Shown here: positions 27,393 through 35,995 of the stretch, piece by piece
Layout: the number at the start of each line of letters is the position of its first letter
Numbering within the stretch: position 1 is the first letter of the stretch
From: Alphaproteobacteria bacterium
GTDB taxonomy: Bacteria > Pseudomonadota > Alphaproteobacteria > Sphingomonadales > Sphingomonadaceae
NCBI GenBank assembly: GCA_018823325.1
Contig: JAHJIJ010000019.1
Coordinates: forward strand, 1-64,000
DNA length: 64,000 bases
Direction of reading: 5' to 3'
Notes under the pieces: generated by a model
Told to the model about the DNA's origin: nothing
Seen by the model: the letters and a program-made list of their open reading frames with translations, nothing else
Databases searched by the model: none
Position numbers and translations under genes: made by a program

Positions 27393-27791
27393 GTGCTTTT
27401 TCACACCATGGTCGGATCAAACGAGATTGAACGGTCCAAGCGCTTCTACGACACGGTGCTCGGCACCTTGGGTGCAGGGGAAGGGACGAGGAACATCGCC
27501 GACAGCGGCCATACACGTCTGATCTACAATAACGGCAACGGGACCAACTTCATCGTCAGCCAGCCGATCAACGATGAACCAGCAAGCGTCGCCAACGGCA
27601 GCACCGTCGCCTTTTCCTGCGACTCGCCCGAGCAGGTGAAGCAGCTTCACGATACCGCTGTTGCCGCTGGCGGGACCTCGATCGAAGCTCCGCCTGGACC
27701 GCGCGAAACTGCCTCCATGGGCACCATCGAACTGGCCTATTTTCGTGATCCCGACGGTAACAAACTGTGCGGAATTCATTTTCCTGCCTGA
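27393..27791 (+). CDS. VOC family protein (glyoxalase/bleomycin-resistance fold)
   Basis: A protein of about 132 residues with one vicinal-oxygen-chelate domain: FHTMVGSNEIERSKRFYDTV begins the fold with the metal-ligand His, and AYFRDPDGNKLCGIHF ends it. The set of possible metal ligands (His near residue 4, Glu in TIELAYF region, His in GIHF) is compatible with an active metal centre, but the substrate is unknown. Related small VOC proteins occur widely in sphingomonads. GTG 27393 is used because AGGAGAG lies five bases before it; the frame is open to 27342. It is a single gene flanked by gaps. Confidence 0.8.
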   Translation: MLFHTMVGSNEIERSKRFYDTVLGTLGAGEGTRNIADSGHTRLIYNNGNGTNFIVSQPINDEPASVANGSTVAFSCDSPEQVKQLHDTAVAAGGTSIEAPPGPRETASMGTIELAYFRDPDGNKLCGIHFPA

Positions 27792-28124
27792 TCCGTCCGG
27801 CACCAGTCCGCTTCTGACCCTAGCGGACCTCGATCATGCTGCCCCGCGAATGTCCGCTTTCCACCGGACTTCCACGTTCCGCGCCGAAAATGGACTCGAC
27901 TTTGCCTGAAACCTGACTGGCAGGTTTTTGATGAGGTCACAGTCGGACGGCTGCCGACCAGACCCAGTCGTTCGGCGCCATCTCGGCTACCGGCCGCTTC
28001 TGATGAAAGCCGTCGGTGGTGCCGGCCAAGCAGGCGATCCAGAAAGCGCTCGAGAGCTATCTGTTGCCCGCGACAGTGATTCGAAACATGGTAGACGCGG
28101 ACACTTAGGTCGAGGATGAGGTGC
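27792..28124. other. 333-base gap with repeat-family remnants
   Basis: Contains GAATGTCCGCTTT at 27848-27860 and a second block near 27940-28005 (GGCTGCCGACCAG, GTCGTTCGGCG, ACCGGCCGCTTCTGA). No gene is supported. GAGGATGAGGTGC before 28125 is a ribosome site. Confidence 0.45.
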
Positions 28125-28643
28125 ATGCTCAGAAAGATCGTATTGCTTGGCGCGCTCCTTTGTGCCGCGCCGGCACTTGCGCAGCTTGCCCCCGGCGTTC
28201 GGATGCCGCCCGAGATCGGTGCGGCTTACGGAAGACTGGGAAAAGCCATGATGGCTCATGACGCAGCAGGTGTCAGAACCGTTTGGGCCGAAGATTTCGT
28301 CGTCAATTCGCCAAACAACACGGTCATCGGACGCGAGGATGTGATTAGCGTCATGGAGCAAGACTTTCTCGATTATCGGGACTTCCACAAGCACATCACA
28401 TTCGTGGGTGAGAAACCGGAGGTGACGGTGGTGATGGGATATGAGACCATGATCCCGATCAAGGGTCCAGGCGCTGGCAAGCAGGTAATGCGGCCATTTA
28501 CGGACATATGGGCAAAGCGAAGCGCGGGCTGGCAATTGATCGCCCGTCAGGCGACAATCGCCACAGCGAGGTCGTCCGCAAGCCCGGCAACAGTCGACCA
28601 GTTCCCGACGTTCTGCAGTGCGAGGATGTGCGCCCGGATGTGA
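28125..28643 (+). CDS. secreted NTF2-like (SnoaL/DUF4440-type) protein
   Basis: A 172-residue protein with signal peptide MLRKIVLLGALLCAAPALAQ. The mature part has the small NTF2-like cone fold: helix RLGKAMMAHDAAGVRTVWAE, DFVVNSPNNTVIGREDVISV, and strands with FTDIWAKRSAGWQLIARQAT. This family includes ketosteroid isomerase-like enzymes and many non-catalytic proteins; catalytic residues cannot be assigned here. The C-terminal 25 residues after the domain are unusual and may be a frameshifted or variable tail. It stands alone between gaps. Confidence 0.75.
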   Translation: MLRKIVLLGALLCAAPALAQLAPGVRMPPEIGAAYGRLGKAMMAHDAAGVRTVWAEDFVVNSPNNTVIGREDVISVMEQDFLDYRDFHKHITFVGEKPEVTVVMGYETMIPIKGPGAGKQVMRPFTDIWAKRSAGWQLIARQATIATARSSASPATVDQFPTFCSARMCARM

Positions 28644-28834
28644 CATGAGCCGACGCTCGAATGCCGTGCAGCCTGCCGTTCCGCAGTTGCACCTGCTACG
28701 CATCGCTTTATCAGGGTCGTATGAAATTCATCTCTCTCAATCGCGCGTTCGCTTTCCCGCTGATCTGAGCGAGCCGGTTTCGGCTCCATTGGCGGCATTG
28801 CCGCCCGATGACCCACGCCTTTTTGAGAGACTTT

Positions 28835-29632
28835 ATGCGAAACCAATCAAATCCTGCGCTGAGCGCAGATGACATTGCCGCGTTCGTGCGCGACGGCTTC
28901 ATCCGTATCGACGAGGCCTTCAGCGAAGACACAGCAGCACAAGCGCGCGCAATTTTGTGGAAAGCCACCGGTTGCGATCCCGACGATCGATCAACATGGA
29001 CCCAGCCGGTCGTGCGACTGGACCAATTCAGCCAAGCCCCGTTTCGGGAGGCAGCAAATACGCCGAAGCTGTGCGGGGCATTCGATCAGCTTGTCGGTGC
29101 TGGCCGCTGGTGTCCTCGTGGAACTCTTGGCACCTTTCCAGTTCGCTTCCCCTCTCAAGATTCGGTCGGCGACGATGGTTGGCACATTGATGTTAGCTTT
29201 GGATACGAACACCCGGACTTCATGGAGTGGCGCGCCAATGTCAGCAGCAAAGGGCGAGCCTTGCTCATGCTGTTCCTTTTTTCAGATGTTGGTGTTAATG
29301 ATGCGCCGACCCGCATCCGCGTGGGCTCTCATGCTGATATCGCAAGGCAACTCGCACCCGCAGGCGAAGCTGGCCTGACCCTTCGCGAGCTTGCCGCAGA
29401 TGGTTTCGCCAGTTCGTCGGAGAGGCAAGAGGAACTGGCCCTGGGCAATGCGGGCACGGTATATTTGTGCCATCCTTTTCTCGTGCACGCTGCGCAGCAG
29501 CATCGGGGCACAACGCCACGGTTCATGGCGCAACCGCCTTTGATGCCGCGCGAACCACTCTCTTTGCATTGGCAGGACGGAGGCTACTCGCCCGTCGAGC
29601 AGGCGATCGTGGATGCGATTTCCGACGAGTAG
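28835..29632 (+). CDS. phytanoyl-CoA dioxygenase family protein
   Basis: A 265-residue putative Fe(II)/2-oxoglutarate oxygenase. DDGWHIDVSF carries the His-x-Asp metal pair (His117, Asp119), and CHPFLVHAAQQHRG carries the distal His218; an Arg follows in TTPRFM, in place to hold 2-oxoglutarate. Family members hydroxylate small molecules or halogenated compounds, so the substrate is open. The N-terminal helix SADDIAAFVRDGFIRI is typical. ATG 28835 follows GAGAGACTTT; ATG 28808 is also in frame. A pair of strong inverted repeats follows the stop, and no operon partner is present. Confidence 0.88.
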   Translation: MRNQSNPALSADDIAAFVRDGFIRIDEAFSEDTAAQARAILWKATGCDPDDRSTWTQPVVRLDQFSQAPFREAANTPKLCGAFDQLVGAGRWCPRGTLGTFPVRFPSQDSVGDDGWHIDVSFGYEHPDFMEWRANVSSKGRALLMLFLFSDVGVNDAPTRIRVGSHADIARQLAPAGEAGLTLRELAADGFASSSERQEELALGNAGTVYLCHPFLVHAAQQHRGTTPRFMAQPPLMPREPLSLHWQDGGYSPVEQAIVDAISDE

Positions 29633-29641
29633 GAAAATTTG

Positions 29642-29690
29642 GTCGGCCCGTCTGCTCAAACTCCCGAGGGGAAGAGACGGACGGGCCGAC
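29642..29690. repeat. perfect 11-bp inverted repeat
   Basis: GTCGGCCCGTC at 29642-29652 and its exact complement GACGGGCCGAC at 29680-29690 enclose 27 bases. It begins nine bases after the dioxygenase stop. It may act as a transcription end or as a protein-binding site; there is no T-run. Confidence 0.55.
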
Positions 29691-29736
29691 AGTCTTCCAA
29701 CACCAGCACACGTAATACGCGCTTTTCATCGATCTC

Positions 29737-29767
29737 GAACGACGGCTGTCAGGCACAGCCGTCGTTC
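29737..29767. terminator. strong perfect hairpin between convergent genes
   Basis: GAACGACGGCTGT and ACAGCCGTCGTTC form a 13-pair perfect stem with the five-base loop CAGGC. It lies between the convergent dioxygenase and TBDR genes, so it is a plausible bidirectional terminator, although a T-run is absent on both sides. Confidence 0.55.
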
Positions 29768-29873
29768 CCGGTGGCTCGCCGGAAGGATCGCGATGTCCCA
29801 AGGCCGGTCGATCGCTATGCCCCGACAGCATGCTAAATTAATGGCAGGTTTTAGGGAGCCGTTTGAGGCTGCG

Positions 29874-29893
29874 GAATGTCGGCTACGTTGGCG
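29874..29893 (+). repeat. intergenic GAAYGTCSGCT-type short repeat, copy 5
   Basis: GAATGTCGGCTACGTTGGCG, in the 398-base gap after the dioxygenase gene that also holds the two inverted repeats above. Nothing else in the gap looks like a gene. Confidence 0.45.
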
Positions 29894-30030
29894 GAAGGGG
29901 GCATCATGGCTCTGCCAGTGTTGCCCCATCGGCGCGAACCCAATGGTCAGGTGGTCCCTGGAGATGCCCCGTTGGCTCTTGGGGCGGCAAGTTATTCACT
30001 TGCCACCCCCGTATCCCTCATTCTCCAGGT

Positions 30031-32886
30031 TTAGTAAGCGAAGCGGACGCCGATCTTGTAAGCACGGCCAATCACATCGTAGAGTACTGCGTTGCCAGGC
30101 CCCGAGCTCGAAGGCGTGTTATCCGGTGGCATGGTATCCAGCAGATTGTTCGCGACACCGAAGAATTCCAGCTTCTGCCGCCCCGTTTCATAAACCGTGA
30201 TCTGCGAGGTCAGGTTCAGATAGAACCGTGCGCCGATTTCGTTGTCGCTGATGCTGTTGGGCGCGGTGGGGCTGTATCCTTCCTGCCCTGGGCCGACCAG
30301 CTGTGCGTTGTACGAGCCCTTGGATAGATAACGACCCTGCAGTTGCGCAGCGAAGGGACCTTTCGACCAGCCGACGTTGCCGGTCAGGGTCCAGCTGGGC
30401 AGGCCCGAAGTCTGTGAGGTCGGCGCGCCGTTCATGCCCGCCCGATCAACGGGGCCGCCGCTGTCTACTGTAACCAGATCAATAACGTGGGTGCCAAGGA
30501 GGCGCACGTCCAGCGATCCATCGCCGAGTACTGTGCGATAGCTCGCCTCGAAGTCCACGCCGCGGACCTTGAGAGAGTTCACGTTCAGATTGACGTTGCG
30601 GACGCGGAGCAACTGCTCCGTGGTGGGGTCGCGATCAACAAGCGCGCAGAATTCCGCCGCGCCCTGCTCGCAGCGTGTGACGATCGTTCCACCGCCGAGT
30701 GTGGAAATCGCCCCTTCCAGATTGATGTCATAATAGTCGGCGGCGATACGCAGGCCATCCATCGGAGAGAGGACAATGCCGGCAGTGAATGTGTCCGCAG
30801 TTTCCGGACGCAACTGATCGTTTCCGCCCACGATGATGGGGACGAGCGCACTTGCACCGCCGAAGCGGGGATCATCGATCCGCTGGAACGAGCTGCTCGG
30901 CGGGCTGTAGAGCTCGAAGAAATTGGGCGCGCGGATGTCACGCGACCGCGTCGCCCGCAAACGCAGGAGGCTGGATACCTCCCACACGCCGCCGACCTTC
31001 CACGTCGTCACCGTACCGCTTGTCGAGTAATCGGTTAAGCGGACGGCACCATTGATCTCGAGGCTTTGAATGAAGGGCAGGTCTCGAGCCAGCGGCAGCG
31101 CTGCCTCGGCAAATGCTTCCTTCACCTTGGTTGCCGGACCGGTTATCCCAGAGCCGGGGCTCGTGTAAAAGCGCAGTGCGGTTGAAACAGGATCTGCCGT
31201 TCCTTCAGCGTCTTCGACCCGATATTCAGCACCGAAGGCAACCGGGACGGGGCCCGCCCAGCCTTCAAACAGATCGCCCCTGAACGTCGCCGCGGCAACA
31301 TGCTGCGTAAGCTTGGTGTTCTGTTGCGCCGTTCCGTAGGAATAGGCTTTCGCAGCCGCCGAGAAATTGTTCTGGCCGAATAAGTTCAGCGGGGCGCATC
31401 CCTGAACGAGGGGATTGGAGGGGTCGGTCAGGGTCGATCGGCAAACGATTGAGCCGTCACCGGCCCGGACTGCGTCCACGGCGCGAGTGAAATTATCGTT
31501 GATCCGGTTATTGGAGGCAGACTGTGCGTAATCGGTCTGACCGTACTGATAGTACACGTCCCACGACCAGTTCGAACCAATCCTGCCGTCGAGACCCGCT
31601 GCGATCCGCGCTGTCTCGCGCGTAGTTCGGCCAACCATGGGCCCAAGGTCCTGGCCGATGCGTCCGAAGGTGAATGATGTCAACCCAAGCGTCGTCATGC
31701 TGTCGACGACGGACGCCGGCAGGAAGGGGTTGTCGCGCTGAATTGTGATGCTCGTGTCGCGCGTCTGTGCGCCGACGAGTTCGGCTTTCACCCGGCCGTA
31801 GGACGCATCCAGCTTGAAGTTGGTGTCGGGCGCCACCTCGTAGCTCAGCTGGCCATAGAGAGAGTAACGCTCGACCGGCGCCATCAGCGGAAAGTTGTCG
31901 AAATAGGCATTGCGGGGGTCTGCGCTTCCGCCGGACTGGAACAGGCCCGCACCATAATAGGTGCCATAATCATGCTGGAAGGTCGTGCCGTCATCGGCAA
32001 ATTCGGTGCCGCGCAGCGGCCCGGAGACGATGAGACCACCCCACGATGCCGATGCCGGCCGGGCATTGGGCAGCAGGATCTGCCTTGGCAGGCCGTTCGT
32101 CTGCGGCGTGGGGTTGCTGATCGGGGCGACTTCCGCCGCACAGAACGGACGGTCATAACAACTCTTGATGCCATCGGACTCGGCATATTCGCCCGCCAGC
32201 ACGAGATGCCCGGCGCCGCCGGCAAAGGTCGTGCCGCCGGCAAGGGAGAAGAAGCGCTCAAAGTTGTCACCGCGCTCGGACATGCCGAACTGCGCCGAAC
32301 CGCGCAGCCCATCCAGCCTGTCATCGAGGATCAGGTTAACCACGCCGGCGACCGCGTCCGAGCCATAGGCAGCCGAAGCGCCACCGGTCACGACTTCCGA
32401 ACGCGCGACCAGGGCGGTTGGGATCATGTTGAGGTCGACGGCGCCTGCCGGAGACAGGGCGTTGCCCGCCACAGTGCCCGAGACGAAGCGCCTGCCATTC
32501 ACCAGCACGAGCGTACGGTTTGCACCCAGGCCGCGAAGGTCGGAAAGCTGCGCACCCGCGTTCTGAAGCGATACGCCGGCGGTAGCCGGCGTCGACTGCG
32601 CTCTGAAAGCGGGCAACTGGTTGAGCGCGTCGCCGATGTTCGCCGCGCCTTGCCTCGCAATTTCTTCCTGCCCCAGGACGGTGACCGGCGTGGGCGCCTG
32701 AAAGCCGGCGCGAGCCAGGCGGCTGCCGGTCACAACAATTGCCTCGGCAGGCTGCGGCGCATTGTCGGTCGTCGCTGTTGCGCTATCGGCAGTCTCTTGT
32801 GCCGAGGCGGGTGCCTGTATGCCCATCACCAGGGCAATCGCGGATGATGCGCAGGCCAGTGTTCGAAGTGCATTCTTGGATTTCAT
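30031..32886 (-). CDS. TonB-dependent outer-membrane receptor
   Basis: A 951-residue receptor with signal peptide (SSAIALVMGIQAPASAQE), TonB box area EAIVVTGSRLA, plug with LSDLRGLGANRTLVLVNGRR and GGASAAYGSDAVAGVVNLIL, and a barrel ending YKIGVRFAY with a terminal aromatic residue. The loop motif CYDRPFC mirrors CFEIDYC of the receptor at 19603, and the two share long stretches of plug sequence, so they are paralogues. It lies 32 bases downstream of the sulfatase gene in the same direction, so the pair is an operon; a sulfated or desulfated molecule is the likely ligand. Confidence 0.93.
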   Translation of the reverse strand: MKSKNALRTLACASSAIALVMGIQAPASAQETADSATATTDNAPQPAEAIVVTGSRLARAGFQAPTPVTVLGQEEIARQGAANIGDALNQLPAFRAQSTPATAGVSLQNAGAQLSDLRGLGANRTLVLVNGRRFVSGTVAGNALSPAGAVDLNMIPTALVARSEVVTGGASAAYGSDAVAGVVNLILDDRLDGLRGSAQFGMSERGDNFERFFSLAGGTTFAGGAGHLVLAGEYAESDGIKSCYDRPFCAAEVAPISNPTPQTNGLPRQILLPNARPASASWGGLIVSGPLRGTEFADDGTTFQHDYGTYYGAGLFQSGGSADPRNAYFDNFPLMAPVERYSLYGQLSYEVAPDTNFKLDASYGRVKAELVGAQTRDTSITIQRDNPFLPASVVDSMTTLGLTSFTFGRIGQDLGPMVGRTTRETARIAAGLDGRIGSNWSWDVYYQYGQTDYAQSASNNRINDNFTRAVDAVRAGDGSIVCRSTLTDPSNPLVQGCAPLNLFGQNNFSAAAKAYSYGTAQQNTKLTQHVAAATFRGDLFEGWAGPVPVAFGAEYRVEDAEGTADPVSTALRFYTSPGSGITGPATKVKEAFAEAALPLARDLPFIQSLEINGAVRLTDYSTSGTVTTWKVGGVWEVSSLLRLRATRSRDIRAPNFFELYSPPSSSFQRIDDPRFGGASALVPIIVGGNDQLRPETADTFTAGIVLSPMDGLRIAADYYDINLEGAISTLGGGTIVTRCEQGAAEFCALVDRDPTTEQLLRVRNVNLNVNSLKVRGVDFEASYRTVLGDGSLDVRLLGTHVIDLVTVDSGGPVDRAGMNGAPTSQTSGLPSWTLTGNVGWSKGPFAAQLQGRYLSKGSYNAQLVGPGQEGYSPTAPNSISDNEIGARFYLNLTSQITVYETGRQKLEFFGVANNLLDTMPPDNTPSSSGPGNAVLYDVIGRAYKIGVRFAY

Positions 32887-32918
32887 GTCACCCTCCCAAG
32901 GTTGTTTTGAGTTTTGGA

Positions 32919-34301
32919 TCAGTCATGTACCGCCAGAAGGCCCTTGCCTTTTGTGGTGTAGCTTGGCGAGTTGTCGGGATATGGGAGCATGGTATCGTTC
33001 CATCCCCGCCACGCGTCCTTCAGTTCTGCGAATATCTGTGGATATGCGTCCTTGAGGTTCGCGCGCTCCTGCTTGTCGTTCGCCAGATCGAAGAGGTATT
33101 CATGACCGTTCACACGCAGCATTTTCCATCGGCCGCGTCGTGCTGCCGCCTGCTCGCCGGCTTTGTAGCGCCAGAACACCGTGCGTTCGGCTGACGCGCC
33201 GACACTGCGGGTAACCGGGAGCAGGTCCATGCCATCGCTCGGATAGCGGGGGTGCGGGGCTCCGCCGGCGGCGGCCAACAATGTCGGCAGAAAGTCCATT
33301 GTCATGGCGACCTGATCGCTGCGAGATCCGGCCGCTATCTGGCCGGGCCAGCGCATCATCATCGGTACGCGGATGCCGCCTTCAAGGAGGTCTCCCTTCA
33401 TGCCGTCGAACGGCCAGACCTTGGAAAAGCGCTCGCCTCCATTGTCGCTGGTGAACACGATGATTGTGTCGTGCGTCAGCCCCCGGGCCTCAAGCGTTGC
33501 AAGCACCCGGCCAACACCGGCATCCAGAGATCGAACCATCTCGGCAAATGTAGAGTCGGTGCCGCCATCGTAATGCAGAAGCGATTTGATCTTGGCGGCG
33601 AGCGCTTCATCCTCGGGCCCTTCCCAGGGCCAATGGGGCGCTGTGTAATGGAGGCTGAGGAATAGCGGCTTGTTGGACGCGGCAGCCAAGTCGATTTCCG
33701 CAATTGCGCGGTCCGTCAGAATATCGGTGAGATAGCCATGCCGATTGACGATCTCATTGCCGTCACGGAGATCGCTCGTGCCAGGTCCTGCCATGGACCC
33801 GCTATGCGTGAAATAGTCGACACCGCCGCTGTGGATACCGAAAAAGCGGTCGTACCCGCTCTTCAGCGGGCTGAAATTCGGCGGTGAACCGAGATGCCAC
33901 TTTCCGACGAGAACCGTTCGATATCCCGTCTGGCGCAGCAGCGAGGCAATGGTCGGATGTTCGGGAGGCAAGCCCACGTCTTCCGTTCCAGCACCGATAG
34001 GCTCATCCAGGCCTCCACGCAGCCGATATTGATATCGGCCCGTGGCCAGGGCCATTCGGGTGGGCGAGCAGACCGAGGAATTGGCGTAGGCCTCGGAAAA
34101 GAAGCAGCCCTGCTGCGCGATACTGTCGATATGCGGTGTGTCGTATTCTGTCCGGCCGGTAAAGCTCAGGTCCGCATAACCAAGATCATCAGCCATGATG
34201 AAGATAATGTTGGGCTGCTTACGAGAGGCTGTGCGGGCCACCGCTCCTGCACTGAATGATACGGCGGCGGCAGTGCTCACAAAGGTTCGCCGGGTGAACA
34301 T
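32919..34301 (-). CDS. exported sulfatase (arylsulfatase family)
   Basis: A 460-residue type I sulfatase. The modification motif CSPTR has Cys78, which a formylglycine-generating enzyme would convert to the active aldehyde; ATGRYQ completes the signature. Metal ligands DDLG (after FIMA) near residue 38 and SDNGG near the middle are present. The N-terminus MFTRRTFVSTAAAVSF is a twin-arginine signal, so it works in the periplasm. It hydrolyses sulfate esters of sugars or aromatics. ATG 34301 follows GGAGAGGCG; TTG/ATG upstream to 34325 are in frame but less likely. It is divergent from a TetR gene and precedes a TBDR. Confidence 0.9.
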   Translation of the reverse strand: MFTRRTFVSTAAAVSFSAGAVARTASRKQPNIIFIMADDLGYADLSFTGRTEYDTPHIDSIAQQGCFFSEAYANSSVCSPTRMALATGRYQYRLRGGLDEPIGAGTEDVGLPPEHPTIASLLRQTGYRTVLVGKWHLGSPPNFSPLKSGYDRFFGIHSGGVDYFTHSGSMAGPGTSDLRDGNEIVNRHGYLTDILTDRAIAEIDLAAASNKPLFLSLHYTAPHWPWEGPEDEALAAKIKSLLHYDGGTDSTFAEMVRSLDAGVGRVLATLEARGLTHDTIIVFTSDNGGERFSKVWPFDGMKGDLLEGGIRVPMMMRWPGQIAAGSRSDQVAMTMDFLPTLLAAAGGAPHPRYPSDGMDLLPVTRSVGASAERTVFWRYKAGEQAAARRGRWKMLRVNGHEYLFDLANDKQERANLKDAYPQIFAELKDAWRGWNDTMLPYPDNSPSYTTKGKGLLAVHD

Positions 34302-34397
34302 CGCCTCTCCAAAAAAAAGAATCATACTCGCATTATGTTTTGTGGCTTTTGTGATCTGCGCTGTTGTATGTCAACCGTTCCATGAAGGAGCGCTCAC

Positions 34398-35036
34398 TTG
34401 TCGGAAGATTTGGACGAACGGCTTGATAGAGCGGGCGCGTTTCCCGCACAGCAGGAGCGCAGCAAGCAAATGCGCGACATGCTTATTGAAACCGGCCTGT
34501 CGCTCGCCAGGCAGCTTAGCTACGATCAACTGTCGGTCGCCCGGATCTGCACTGAAGCGGGCTGCTCCACAGGCGCCTTCTACGCGCGATTTCCCGATAA
34601 AAAAGCGTTCTTCAAGGCGCTTATCGTCAAGCACACCATGAACAGTCGCGCACAATCGCGCCAAAGTCTCGATCAGGTTCCATTCGACGATCTTTTGAAT
34701 GAGATGATAGCCCGCTTGGTCCGGGCCTACGTAAGCAACGTCGTTTTTCTGCGCAGCGCCGTCCAGGTGTCACTTGAAGAACCGGAGGCTTGGGAGCCCT
34801 TTCGGCGGAACAGCCATGAGCTTGCAGCCTATCTGCTGGCAAGGATCAGGGTCGAGCCGAACATAGATCAAAGCTCAGTTCACGAGCCGACAATAAGATT
34901 CGCCGTTCAGGTCCTTCTCGGCACTCTGAACAACGCTTTCATTAATCGTCCGGGGCCGATTTTTCTGGAGGATCCAGAATTTCCCGTCTTACTGCGAAAC
35001 GCGGTGCAGAAAGCCATGTCACTGACGCGATTGTAG
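34398..35036 (+). CDS. TetR family transcriptional regulator
   Basis: A 212-residue TetR protein. The N-terminal helix-turn-helix is clear: QLSVARICTEAGCSTGAFYA, RFPDKKAFFKAL. The C-terminal 140 residues form the helical ligand domain, typical in length. TTG 34398 is accepted as start because AAGGAG lies eleven bases upstream; the next ATG (34470) would cut into the helix-turn-helix. It is divergent from the sulfatase-TBDR operon, separated by about 96 bases with an A-rich stretch, and most likely represses that operon. Confidence 0.85.
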   Translation: MSEDLDERLDRAGAFPAQQERSKQMRDMLIETGLSLARQLSYDQLSVARICTEAGCSTGAFYARFPDKKAFFKALIVKHTMNSRAQSRQSLDQVPFDDLLNEMIARLVRAYVSNVVFLRSAVQVSLEEPEAWEPFRRNSHELAAYLLARIRVEPNIDQSSVHEPTIRFAVQVLLGTLNNAFINRPGPIFLEDPEFPVLLRNAVQKAMSLTRL

Positions 35037-35125
35037 ACGATCCAGAGGGAGAAGCCGAAACTACAACAAAGCGCTTTGCGGCGTCGATGAACGAGCGGCG
35101 GCTATTGAACGGGCATTTGAGTTGC

Positions 35126-35146
35126 GAGACGGCCGCTTTGTTGGCG
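35126..35146 (+). repeat. intergenic GAAYGTCSGCT-type short repeat, copy 6
   Basis: GAGACGGCCGCTTTGTTGGCG, between the TetR and GIY-YIG-like genes; a partial match preceded by ATTGAACGGGCATTTGAG. Confidence 0.4.
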
Positions 35147-35234
35147 GTTTAGGTCCGACACCCACGATGTGGTTGACCTCCCCAAACTCAAGGCCGAATG
35201 TAGCTAGTATCAAGTCACATTAGTTTCGCTCTGC

Positions 35235-35762
35235 GTGCAAAGCTTAGGAGATGGCATAGGGCGCTGGACTGCCGAGCAATCACGTTTTTTAAAGTCTCAC
35301 GGGTTCAGTGATCCCAAATCGTGGGCGCTCAACGCCACAGGTCTTACAACGCGGGAATATCGAGCTGCCCTCAGCCTGGAAGGGAAGCTGTTCGCCTATG
35401 GCCTTGCCCCGTGCAAGAATGGCCACACCCTAAAAACCGCAGGTGGATGCCCTCAGTGCAATACGCAGTATCTGTCCTATGCCCGCAAGAATGTCACGCC
35501 GGGCTATGTCTACGTCGCCCGTTCAGCCAGTACGAGGCTCGTGAAAGTGGGCTTGTCGGAAAACTTCCGAAATCGCCTGTATATTGCGAATCTTGAGGGG
35601 TATGCCGGCATTTGGGATTGGGAGGTGCGGGATTATATTTATGTCCAGGAAATGGGCCGAGCAGAAGCTCGGATCAAGCGTAGCCTCGCTGCCTATGGCG
35701 TGGATGCTCCTTGTATGGGAGCGCTCGAATTGCCATCGGGTTCTCCAAGGGAATCTGACTGA
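35235..35762 (+). CDS. GIY-YIG-like (T5orf172-type) nuclease domain protein
   Basis: A 175-residue protein. Residues about 60-80 carry CKNGH and GGCPQC, a possible zinc ribbon. From residue 95, GYVYVARSASTRLVKVGLSE is the start of a GIY-YIG fold of the T5orf172 type (YVY...KVG), followed by EMGRAEARIKRSLAAYGV. Such domains occur in phage and defence proteins. The C-terminus ends soon after the domain and looks shortened. The start GTG 35235 has no strong ribosome site. It sits between two catabolic blocks and next to repeat copies on both sides, which would fit acquisition or a decayed mobile gene. Confidence 0.6.
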   Translation: MQSLGDGIGRWTAEQSRFLKSHGFSDPKSWALNATGLTTREYRAALSLEGKLFAYGLAPCKNGHTLKTAGGCPQCNTQYLSYARKNVTPGYVYVARSASTRLVKVGLSENFRNRLYIANLEGYAGIWDWEVRDYIYVQEMGRAEARIKRSLAAYGVDAPCMGALELPSGSPRESD

Positions 35763-35843
35763 CGCACGTCTCAAGTCCGGGTAATAGCGCCACCGTCAGA
35801 TCATGAACCTCTGGCACCTTTCGATGATTTCCTTTGAGATGGC

Positions 35844-35863
35844 GAACGCCCGCTTTGTCGGCG
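35844..35863 (+). repeat. intergenic GAAYGTCSGCT-type short repeat, copy 7
   Basis: GAACGCCCGCTTTGTCGGCG, in the gap between the GIY-YIG-like gene and the MarR gene. Confidence 0.4.
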
Positions 35864-35995
35864 TTCTCCGATGGCCGAACGACCGACATGTCGACGGATA
35901 AGAGACTGGCGGCCGTCCTATGGTCAGTCAGCGACTCGCGTCTCTTGAATTGTGCAATGTTCACAGCGCCCGAAATCTGGCCATTTGGAAGGCCT

